Shown here: piece by piece, positions 5,521 through 11,627 of the stretch
How the letters are laid out: the number at the start of each line of letters is the position of its first letter
Position numbering within the stretch: the first letter of the stretch is position 1
Source: JBFFXF01 sp041569895
Lineage (GTDB): Bacteria > Planctomycetota > UBA8108 > JACQVS01
Assembly: GCA_041569895.1 (NCBI GenBank)
Contig: JBFFXF010000095.1
Span: forward strand, 1-23,988
Direction of reading: 5' to 3'
DNA length: 23,988 nt
Made by a program: the position numbers and the translations under genes
Notes under the pieces: model-generated
Database searches by the model: none
Told to the model about the DNA's origin: nothing
The model's input: only the letters and a program-made list of their open reading frames with translations

Positions 5521-7758
5521 ATGACCGAGAACGAGGCGACCGGAAACGAGACCACGACGAACGAGACGGGCGATCTCGCGGCGAGCCTTCGCGCGCTGAT
5601 CGCCTCGCGAGACGTCCAGGCGCTCGAGGAGCGCTGGGTGGAAGCCATCGAGTCCGCCGACAGCGCCAATCCTCCCGACGCCGGGGCCTTCAGTGGCGCG
5701 GCGGACGCCCTGATCGAGGCGTCTCTCGGGGACACGGCCGACACGCTCCTCGAGCTCACGGTGCCGCTCTACGAGGAGTCGGACGACCTGGAGGCGCTGC
5801 TCGAGTTGCTGCGACGCTGGTGCATCGCCGCGCCGGAGCGCGATGAGCCTCGCGAGCGCTTCGTGGAGCGGTTCCGCGCGCGATATGGGCCGACCTCGAT
5901 CGAGGTGGTCTACCTCGAGCTGTCCGAGGTCGCCCGCGCCGCGGACATCGCCGGCGCGTTCCAGCGTCTCGACGGCTGGATGCGTTTCCGCGAGGGCGCC
6001 CACGTGCACCACGAGTCCGGCTGGGGCACGGGGAAGATCAAGAGCATCGATCCGCTCATGCGGCGCGTCGTCGTCGATCTCGAGAGGCGGCCGAATCACA
6101 CGATGGACATCGAGGCGATGGGCTCGGTGCTCCAGCCGCTGGACGAGGACCACTTCCTCACCATGAGCTACGAGGGCGGCGAGGGGCTGCGCGAGCTCCG
6201 CGATTCCGACCCCGTGCGTCTCGTCGAGACGGTCCTGCTGAGCTTTCAGAACCCGATGGACCTGAAGACGATCAAGCGCTACCTGATCCCGGCGGTGATC
6301 ACCGCGCGCGACTGGACGCGGTGGTGGAATCGCACCAAGAAGCTCCTGCGGGAGAGCGGTTTCTTTCGCGTCGGCGACCGGGCCCCGTATCGCGTCGAGC
6401 GGGTCGAGACCGAGATCTCCTACGAGGAGGAGCTGATCACGCAGTTCAAGTCGGGAGACTGGAACGCGCGGCGACAGCTCGCCCGGCGCGCGTTCCGCGG
6501 CAAGGAGCACACGCGGCTCGTCGAGGCCGCCGTGGCCCGGCTCGAGCAGGTCGCCACCGGGGACTCGAAGCAACGCGCTCTCGAGGCGGCTTTCCTTCTC
6601 GATCGGGCGCCTGGCGCCGATCGTGGCCGGCTCGAGTCGGTTCTCCGCGGCTGTGACGACCCGCTCGAAGTGGCGCTCGCGGTCGACGGCGCGGACGAGC
6701 AGGTCGCGGTGGTGGCGCTCCTGCCGGCCCTCCTCGAGGATCGGTGGCCGGATGCCGCGATCGCCGTGCTCGAGCGCGGACAGGACCCGTCGCGCGACTG
6801 GGTGCTCGCCAACGCCGGCGGCGAGCTCCGCACGGCCGTCCTCGCGCGCATCGACGCCGTGCTCGACAACCCGCGGCCCGCGCCGCGCCTCTTCGTCTGG
6901 GCCGTGCGCAAGGCGATCGACGAGACCGCCGGCTTTCCCGTCTCGATCGACTCGGTGACGAACATCGAGTTCTTTCATCGCGTCCTCGATCTCTTCGATC
7001 ACCTCACGCTTCGCTCTGAGCGAGACCAGGATCCGGTCGCCCGTGAGACCCTCTCCGGCCTCCGGGCGCTCCTGCAACACCGCTCGAAGCTTCTCTTCCG
7101 CAGGGTGATCGAAACTGTCGACGCGAAGGGCGGGCGCGTCGTCTACGAGCGCATCCGGGACCACACGGGAATCACCAAGGCGCTGCGCATCGAGCTCCTC
7201 GATACGCTGGTGAAGAAGAAGCCCGAGGTCGCGCGGCCGATCGACGTGCCGATCTGGGAGCAGGACGTGATCTACGTCACGCCGTCGGGACTCTCGCGGC
7301 GGCAGGCGGAGCTCCGCGAGCTGATGGAGGACATCCTGCCGGCGATCTTCGAGGACATCGGCCGCGCCGCCGCGTTCGGCGACCTCAGCGAGAACGCCGA
7401 GTACAAGGCGGCCCTCGAGAAGCGGGAGCAGTTCACGAATAAGGGCGAGCAGATGCGCGCCGAGCTCGACCGCGTCAGTCTCATCACGCCCGAGATGCTC
7501 AAGGAGGGCGAGGTCACCCTCGGATCGCGCGTCACCGTCAAGGACGTCGCGACCGGCGAGCGCCACGAGTACCGCATCCTCGGGCCCTGGGACGGCACTC
7601 CGGAGAACGGCGTCATCAGCTACCGCTCGCCGATGGGCCGCTCCTTCCTGGGCGTCAAGGTCGGCGAGACCGTCACCGCCGAGCTGCCGTCGGGCCCGCA
7701 GGAGTTCCAGGTGCTCGAGGTCGCGTCCGCGCTCGACGAGGGCGCGCCGTCGTCCTGA
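5521..7758 (+). CDS. greA: Long GreA/GreB-family transcript cleavage factor with N-terminal extension
   Basis: 745 residues, against about 158 for ordinary GreA. The C-terminal 160 residues are a complete Gre factor, which enters the RNA polymerase secondary channel and stimulates cleavage of backtracked RNA. A coiled-coil hairpin carries FGDLSENAEYKAAL, whose Asp621 and Glu624 match the catalytic pair at the GreA tip. After the hairpin comes the FKBP-like globular domain (about 663-738; GSRVTVKDVATGERHEYRILGP). The first 560 residues are mostly helical, with a small beta segment around GWGTGKIKSIDPLMRRVVVDL (167-187) and a Trp-rich stretch TRWWNRTKKLLRESGFF (about 265-282). From memory, Chlamydia and Treponema also carry extended GreA proteins of 700-900 residues with a similar layout. 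The ATG at 5521 follows a weak GGAAGACG. Confidence 0.88.
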   Translation: MTENEATGNETTTNETGDLAASLRALIASRDVQALEERWVEAIESADSANPPDAGAFSGAADALIEASLGDTADTLLELTVPLYEESDDLEALLELLRRWCIAAPERDEPRERFVERFRARYGPTSIEVVYLELSEVARAADIAGAFQRLDGWMRFREGAHVHHESGWGTGKIKSIDPLMRRVVVDLERRPNHTMDIEAMGSVLQPLDEDHFLTMSYEGGEGLRELRDSDPVRLVETVLLSFQNPMDLKTIKRYLIPAVITARDWTRWWNRTKKLLRESGFFRVGDRAPYRVERVETEISYEEELITQFKSGDWNARRQLARRAFRGKEHTRLVEAAVARLEQVATGDSKQRALEAAFLLDRAPGADRGRLESVLRGCDDPLEVALAVDGADEQVAVVALLPALLEDRWPDAAIAVLERGQDPSRDWVLANAGGELRTAVLARIDAVLDNPRPAPRLFVWAVRKAIDETAGFPVSIDSVTNIEFFHRVLDLFDHLTLRSERDQDPVARETLSGLRALLQHRSKLLFRRVIETVDAKGGRVVYERIRDHTGITKALRIELLDTLVKKKPEVARPIDVPIWEQDVIYVTPSGLSRRQAELRELMEDILPAIFEDIGRAAAFGDLSENAEYKAALEKREQFTNKGEQMRAELDRVSLITPEMLKEGEVTLGSRVTVKDVATGERHEYRILGPWDGTPENGVISYRSPMGRSFLGVKVGETVTAELPSGPQEFQVLEVASALDEGAPSS

Positions 7759-7787
7759 CACGGCTCGCGCGGGCGTCCCCCTCGACG

Positions 7788-7808
7788 CGCCGGCGCCTTC
7801 AGCCGGCG
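7788..7808. terminator. GC-rich hairpin between convergent genes
   Basis: CGCCGGC, a 7-base loop, then GCCGGCG: a perfect 7-bp all-GC stem. It lies between the end of the GreA-like gene (+) and the end of the PTPS gene (-), overlapping that gene's last codons. There is no U-run, so it is a candidate bidirectional terminator or 3' protective hairpin. Confidence 0.45.
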
Positions 7809-8293
7809 TACTCGAAGGTGTTCTTCGCCGTCTCGGACAGCTTCAGCCTCTCGAGGCGCGCGCCGGCGTCGTGGGGAGCGCCCTCGTCCGCCAGCGAGGC
7901 GACGTCGCGCCCGAGCGCCGGGATGCAGTCGGCGAGCCGCTCCCAGATCTCGACGACGAGGACCTCGGTCGTCGGCACCGGGGCGACGTCGAGCGCGAGG
8001 ACCTCGTTGAGATTCCGGTGATCGATCCACTCCATCACCTCGCGCTCGACGAGCGCGTCGAGCGCCGCGGGATCGACGATCCACCCGGTCGAGGGGCACG
8101 GGGCCCCGGAAACCGTCAGGTGCAGCGTGTAGTTGTGCCCGTGGCCGCCCGGATAGCTGCACTTGCCGAACGTCTCGTCGTTCCAGCCGGGGTCGCGGTC
8201 GGCGCGGTAGAGCCGGTGTCCGGCGTTGAAGCGGTAGACGCGAGTGATGTGCACCCGCCGCCCGTCGCGAGACGAGTCCCGAGAGCGGCTCAT
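7799..8293 (-). CDS. 6-pyruvoyl-tetrahydropterin synthase / 6-carboxytetrahydropterin synthase family (copy 1)
   Basis: 164 residues of the COG0720 pterin fold, which acts on dihydroneopterin triphosphate. Zinc ligands are His in YRFNAGHRL and the two His of GGHGHNY. The catalytic Cys is in FGKCSYPGGHGHNY, giving CX5HGH spacing as in animal 6-pyruvoyl-tetrahydropterin synthase. QueD of queuosine synthesis has CX3HGH. The Asp-His pair is in EWIDHRNLNEVL, and the substrate-binding Glu is in LSETAKNTFEYAG, again close to the animal ETDNNIVVY block. GGGAGG lies 6 bases before the ATG at 8293. It is the last gene of the putative four-gene operon and follows its paralogue by 57 bases. A biopterin-type product is inferred; QueD or folate-bypass activity is not excluded. 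Confidence 0.88.
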   Translation of the reverse strand: MSRSRDSSRDGRRVHITRVYRFNAGHRLYRADRDPGWNDETFGKCSYPGGHGHNYTLHLTVSGAPCPSTGWIVDPAALDALVEREVMEWIDHRNLNEVLALDVAPVPTTEVLVVEIWERLADCIPALGRDVASLADEGAPHDAGARLERLKLSETAKNTFEYAG

Positions 8294-8314
8294 GCGCCGC
8301 CTCCCGCGCTCTCC

Positions 8315-8371
8315 GCGTCATGGTCATCCCGCGTCATGGTCATCCCGGGGTCATCCCGCGTCATGGTCATC
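8315..8371. repeat. 16-bp tandem repeat across the 3' end of PTPS copy 2
   Basis: GCGTCATGGTCATCCC occurs at 8315-8330 and 8331-8346, then a partial copy (GGGGTCATCCC, 8347-8357), then a third start at 8358-8371. On the - strand each unit carries ATGACC/ATGACG and a GATGA, so the array supplies the last residues (DDHDAG) and stop codon of copy 2 and most of the spacer before copy 1. Confidence 0.75.
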
Positions 8372-8836
8372 GCCGCAGTAGTCGCAGTAGAGGTCGGTGC
8401 TCTCGTAGAGCCGCACGCGGTGGAGACGGCAGTCGAGCCCCCTGAAGCGCGGCTCGATCAGGTCCCAGATCCGCAGGCTGAGGTTCTCGAGCGTCGGCAC
8501 GGTGTCCTCGAATCCCTCGACCTCCTTGTTGATGTAGCGGTGGTCGAAGCGCGCGAAGATCTCCTCGCGGAGGACGGCGTCGACGGTCCGGAGGTTGAGC
8601 ACCATGCCGGTCTCCGGGTCGACCGGGCCGCTGAGCGAGACCTCGAGCTCGTAGTTGTGGCCGTGGCCGTACGGGTTGTAGCACGGGCCGAAGACCTCGC
8701 GGTTCTTCTCGGGGCTCCACGAGCGGTTCTCGTAGCGATGGGACGCCGAGAAGGTGATTTTGCGGGTGATGAGAACGGGACCGACCGCGCGGGGCGTCTG
8801 TCCCGAAGGGCCGGTTCTCTTTTCGGGGCGCGTCAC
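8351..8836 (-). CDS. 6-pyruvoyl-tetrahydropterin synthase / 6-carboxytetrahydropterin synthase family (copy 2)
   Basis: 161 residues, paralogous to the next gene downstream but clearly diverged. Zinc ligands are His in ITFSASHRY and the two His of YGHGHNYEL. The catalytic Cys is in VFGPCYNPYGHGHNY, again CX5HGH. The Asp-His pair is in ARFDHRYINKEV, and the Glu is in VRLYESTDLYCDYCG. The start is GTG at 8836, and the TGA of the SDR gene overlaps it (GTGA), a classic sign of translational coupling. TGGAGGAA lies upstream inside the SDR gene. The N-terminal 20 residues before the first strand are unconserved. The extra Cys pair at the C-terminus (YCDYC) is unusual for the family and could bind metal. 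Two CX5HGH enzymes side by side suggest successive or alternative steps, or a heteromer. Confidence 0.87.
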   Translation of the reverse strand: MTRPEKRTGPSGQTPRAVGPVLITRKITFSASHRYENRSWSPEKNREVFGPCYNPYGHGHNYELEVSLSGPVDPETGMVLNLRTVDAVLREEIFARFDHRYINKEVEGFEDTVPTLENLSLRIWDLIEPRFRGLDCRLHRVRLYESTDLYCDYCGDDHDAG

Positions 8837-9585
8837 GTCAGCGAGATTCCTCCATCGATGGTGATCACCGAGCCGGTCATCCACGACGCGTCGTCGGCGA
8901 CGAGGTAATCGACGAGCGCGGCGACCTCGTCCGCCGTGCCGACGCGGCCAAGCGGGTGAAGGCTCGCCACGTCCGAGAGAAACGCCTCGCGGTCGGGACG
9001 GTCGTGGATCGGCGTGTCGACGACGCCCGGACATATGGCGAGCACGCGGATCCGGTGCTTCGCCTCCTCGAGGGCGAGGCAGCGCGTCAACGAGATCAGC
9101 GCCGCCTTCGACACCGAGTACGCGGCGAAGCCCGCGATCGGGCGCAGGCCGAGTGTCGAGGCGTTGTTGACGATCACGCCGCCGCCCCGCTCACGCATCA
9201 GCGGCACCACCGCCCGGGCGAGCAGCAGCGGTCCGCGCACGTTGATGGCGAGCGTGCGATCCCAGCTCTCGAGCGGCGCCTCGCACGTCGTGCCGGGCTC
9301 GTACGTCGCGGCGTTGTTGAAGAGGACGTCGATGGCGCCGAACGTCTCACGCACTTGCGTCACCGCGGCGCGCACGGATTCCTCGTCCTCCTGATGACCC
9401 TCGACGACCAGCGGGGACGGCGAGCCGGCCGCCGTGATGTCCTCGGCCGTGCGCTCGAGGCGCGACCGCGTGCGGCCCATGAGCGCGACGCGCATCCCGC
9501 GCCCGGCGAGGCGACGGGCCGTGGCCGCGCCGATCCCGGACCCGCCACCCGTGACCAGGGCGACACGGCCCTCGGGCGCCGTCAC
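8833..9585 (-). CDS. Short-chain dehydrogenase/reductase (SDR), possibly a pterin side-chain reductase
   Basis: About 250 residues of a classical NAD(P)H-dependent SDR. The cofactor motif TGGGSGIG is near residue 12, NNAA near 90, the catalytic Ser in NNASTLG, and Tyr-Lys in FAAYSVSKAAL. PGVVDTPI and the C-terminal GSVITIDGGIS are family hallmarks. The GTG at 9585 has GGAGG 7 bases upstream; a GTG at 9591 is too close to it. The stop overlaps the start of PTPS copy 2, so the two are made together. By sequence alone it looks like a generic FabG-like SDR. By context it may reduce the 6-pyruvoyl side chain, as sepiapterin reductase (also an SDR) does in biopterin synthesis. The family call is sure; the substrate is inference. 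Confidence 0.88.
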   Translation of the reverse strand: MTAPEGRVALVTGGGSGIGAATARRLAGRGMRVALMGRTRSRLERTAEDITAAGSPSPLVVEGHQEDEESVRAAVTQVRETFGAIDVLFNNAATYEPGTTCEAPLESWDRTLAINVRGPLLLARAVVPLMRERGGGVIVNNASTLGLRPIAGFAAYSVSKAALISLTRCLALEEAKHRIRVLAICPGVVDTPIHDRPDREAFLSDVASLHPLGRVGTADEVAALVDYLVADDASWMTGSVITIDGGISLT

Positions 9586-9619
9586 CGCCACCCCTCCGCC
9601 GCTCGCGCGCGGGTCCGAT

Positions 9620-9946
9620 TCATGAAGAGGTCTTCTTCTTGTTCAGCTTCTTGAGCTCGTGCAGGACGTCGAGGTAGAAGCTGCCGAACGCGTTCGAACG
9701 CGGGTCACCGCCGATCGGCGCCGGGTTTCGCGTGTTCGACTGCACCCACTGGAACTCCTTCGGACCCCAGCGAGCGACCGTCTTCTCGACGACGCCGTTG
9801 AGCTTGCGGGTGCGGTCGAGCCACTTCAGGAAGTTCGGAGACGACGAGGCGCCGCCGAACTCGCCCTCGTCGCTGACGAACTCCTCGTGGTTCTCCTTGA
9901 AGAACGTCCTGGCCTCCGACTTGACCAGCTCCCTGTACTTGTCCAT
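9620..9946 (-). CDS. Conserved-looking hypothetical protein, first gene of the pterin operon
   Basis: 108 residues, not recognised. It is charged and probably helical at both ends (MDKYRELVKSEARTFFKENHEEF and LDVLHELKKLNKKK), with a middle WGPKEFQWVQSNTRNPAP. It has no signal peptide, membrane segment or Cys. AGAGGAG precedes the ATG at 9946, and a near-consensus promoter lies 57 bases upstream. Only 34 bases separate its stop from the SDR gene, so it is probably co-transcribed with the SDR and both PTPS genes. Codon use matches its neighbours, which supports a real gene. No function can be assigned. Confidence 0.75.
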   Translation of the reverse strand: MDKYRELVKSEARTFFKENHEEFVSDEGEFGGASSSPNFLKWLDRTRKLNGVVEKTVARWGPKEFQWVQSNTRNPAPIGGDPRSNAFGSFYLDVLHELKKLNKKKTSS

Positions 9947-10002
9947 CGGCTCCTCTCTCGGATCTTGAGATCGGCGCGCACGCGATCGACACGGCCCGGC
10001 GT

Positions 10003-10031
10003 ATTGTACGATCTCGGGGGATGGCTGTCAC
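10003..10031 (-). promoter_or_regulatory. Sigma70-type promoter of the SDR/PTPS operon
   Basis: On the - strand GTGACA, exactly 17 bases, then TACAAT: five of six matches in each hexamer, the best two-part promoter in the window. The start of transcription would be near 9996, giving a leader of about 50 bases before the ATG at 9946. Confidence 0.7.
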
Positions 10032-10042
10032 GCGGCCGGACG

Positions 10043-10205
10043 CCGTTCCCGTTCCCGTTCCCGTTCTCGTACCCGTACCCGTTCCCGTGCCCGTGCCCGT
10101 GCCCGTGCCCGTTCCCGTCCTCGAGGGCTCTGGTTGCGGAGTCCGATGACCGACTCCGACTCCGATGACCGATACCGACTCCGACGCCGATGACCGAGTC
10201 CGATA
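10043..10205. repeat. Composite repeat: CCCGTN array, core, CCGAYN array (second copy)
   Basis: CCCGTT, CCCGTA and CCCGTG units run from 10043 to about 10119, followed by the core CCTCGAGGGCTCTGG.. and then CCGACT/CCGATA units with GATGACC interruptions to about 10205. Bases 10105-10159 match 3701-3755 at 53 of 55 positions, in the same orientation. It lies between the operon promoter and the end of the DUF2225 gene. No gene is seen in it; translations are only periodic dipeptides. Confidence 0.85.
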
Positions 10206-10305
10206 CGGAGTCGATGCGCGGGGTTTCGGGCAGGGTGGGGCGCGCTTCGAGGCTCTCGAGATCGCCGTCCGCCACGACACGCCGAGGACCGAGACGGAGC
10301 AGCGC

Positions 10306-11019
10306 TCAGGAGCTCTCGGTCTTGTGGTCGTAGAGGAGCTCCTCCATCGTGCGGTCGCTGGAGTCCTTTTCCTTCGCGACCATGCGAAGCTTGTGGGCGG
10401 CCTGGCGGAGATACTTCGCGGTGCCCGACTTGGCGAGAAACTTGTCAAAGTAGAAGACCGAGCGGTCGAAGTCTCCGAAGCGCCGGTTGAGCTCGCCGAG
10501 GAGGTAGTAGAGATGCGGGTTCCTGTTGCCGCGCAGCGACTGTCGAAGGTGCGCTATGCACCCGCTCAGGTAACGCTTCTTGCGGCGATCGACCTCGCGC
10601 GCCGGCAGCCGGTTGCTCGGCGCCAGACGCAGGCACCAGTAGGCGCGCAGGAGCCGCATGCCGAGCTTCAGCGGCGGCCGGCCGAGGAACGAGGCGGCGA
10701 GATAGGACCAATAATACTGCACGTCGGGAAGCGGCGTCGTCGAGAGCGCGCCGCGAGGTCCCCCGGCGAGCTGCGGCGTCACCTCCTGGCGGAAGCGGCG
10801 GCCGAGCTCGGGCGTACTGTTGATCGCGAAGTCACGCAGATAGCCGGAGAAACGACAGCCCTGACAGGTGTGCACGTCGGCCTGGATGACGTGCTTGCTC
10901 TTCATTCGCACGAGCAAGTCCGAGTCCTGCCCGACGGCGAACCCGCCGCCGACCTCCCGTCCGCAAAGACGGGAGCCGCACATCGGACACGTCACCTCTC
11001 TGGTGTACCAGACGACCAT
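10306..11019 (-). CDS. DUF2225-family zinc-ribbon protein
   Basis: 237 residues. The N-terminal part has a zinc ribbon made of CPMC (11-14) and CQGC (52-55), with QDSDLLVRMK between them. This order (CPxC, then a D-rich strand, then CxxC followed by an aromatic/Gly turn) is that of DUF2225, a widespread family of unknown function. The rest is helical. RNPHLYYLLGELNRRFGDFDRSVFYFDKFLAKSG reads like TPR-type helix pairs, as usual for the C-terminal half of this family. It has no signal peptide and is probably cytoplasmic. The start at 11019 lacks a clear ribosome site, but the residues directly before CPMC fit a family N-terminus. A strong extended -10 lies about 190 bases upstream. It ends beside the composite repeat. 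Confidence 0.8.
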   Translation of the reverse strand: MVVWYTREVTCPMCGSRLCGREVGGGFAVGQDSDLLVRMKSKHVIQADVHTCQGCRFSGYLRDFAINSTPELGRRFRQEVTPQLAGGPRGALSTTPLPDVQYYWSYLAASFLGRPPLKLGMRLLRAYWCLRLAPSNRLPAREVDRRKKRYLSGCIAHLRQSLRGNRNPHLYYLLGELNRRFGDFDRSVFYFDKFLAKSGTAKYLRQAAHKLRMVAKEKDSSDRTMEELLYDHKTESS

Positions 11020-11206
11020 GCCAACGCGTCGTTTTCAGAGTGTTCGTCGCAGAGGGGCGTCGAGCGTGCAAGTCGAAGCTACACTTCGAGCGCGTTCAAA
11101 GGCGCGCTTGCGCACGCGGTGGGGCGCGTCCCGAAGAAGAATCTCGTCGAAAGGCCGACGAATTTCAGGACAGCCGCTTCTGTCCCCTGCGTCTACTCAA
11201 GCAATG

Positions 11207-11215
11207 ATTATAGCA
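11207..11215 (-). promoter_or_regulatory. Extended -10 promoter for the DUF2225 gene
   Basis: On the - strand TGCTATAAT: a perfect -10 hexamer preceded by the TGN of extended -10 promoters. There is no good -35. Transcription would start near 11200, giving a leader of about 180 bases that includes the GGACAG inverted repeat. Confidence 0.55.
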
Positions 11216-11410
11216 CCAATTGAACTGGAAACAGCTTTGAAACTCAAAGACAAAATCGTCGCGGCGCGTTCCCGGTACATCGAGGTTACCGGCACAGTCG
11301 GGTGAAACACCGTTCGATAACCGTCGCGGGTTTGACGAGAGCGCTGCGCGTTCCGCATCCTTCGTAAGGCGGAAAGACCGACCACGATTCAGCGGACGAC
11401 GAGGACGGGA

Positions 11411-11437
11411 ACGCAGATTACGCAGATTACGCAGATT
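11411..11437 (+). repeat. Three perfect ACGCAGATT repeats
   Basis: ACGCAGATT is repeated three times without a mismatch, followed by a degenerate GACGCAGAG. The same unit, degenerate and on the other strand, is at 3814-3840. Confidence 0.85.
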
Positions 11438-11627
11438 GACGCAGAGTACGTCTCCGCCAGGGGGATCCGTCTCGGATGTCCGACTCTGCACTCTGTTCTC
11501 CGTCTCTGATTCCTGACTCTGGTCTCTGTCTCGGACCTCGGTCGCCAAAGACAGGGCGACCGCCTTGCCGACAACAGGCATGGGGCTCGGTGGACGCGAC
11601 ATCGCCGCGCGGAGGAGGACTCGCGAC

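Larger units (their letters stand above)
11020..11627. other. 608-base gene-poor interval between divergent genes
   Basis: No convincing gene is seen. Contents from left to right: the leader of the DUF2225 gene, with an inverted repeat GGACAG-6-CTGTCC (11168-11185); an AT-richer patch around 11200-11260 with a perfect TATAAT on the - strand; a short open frame on + beginning MIIAPIELETALKLKDK (11204-11305), which has no ribosome site; three ACGCAGATT repeats; a stretch of GACTCTG/GTCTCTG-like degenerate repeats (about 11480-11550); and GGAGGAGG before the MamK-like gene. Longer frames here are explained by the repeats. Confidence 0.6.

Noticed and set aside
5416..7761. A 781-codon open frame on the - strand opposite the GreA-like gene
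   Set aside because: Codon-position shadow of the + strand gene. No motif is seen, and the + frame has an intact Gre active site.
7799..8836. Queuosine operon (queD with queC/queE)
   Set aside because: The Cys-to-HGH spacing is five residues in both copies, not the three of QueD, and no queC, queE or queF gene is adjacent.
10045..10180. Protein made of Pro-Phe/Pro-Tyr or Thr-Gly dipeptide repeats
   Set aside because: Every frame through a hexamer array gives periodic dipeptides; there is no ribosome site or non-repeat domain.
11204..11305. Short + frame MIIAPIELETALKLKDK.. (33 codons)
   Set aside because: Its composition looks protein-like, but there is no ribosome site, it overlaps a strong - strand promoter, and nothing follows it. 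Kept only as a remark.
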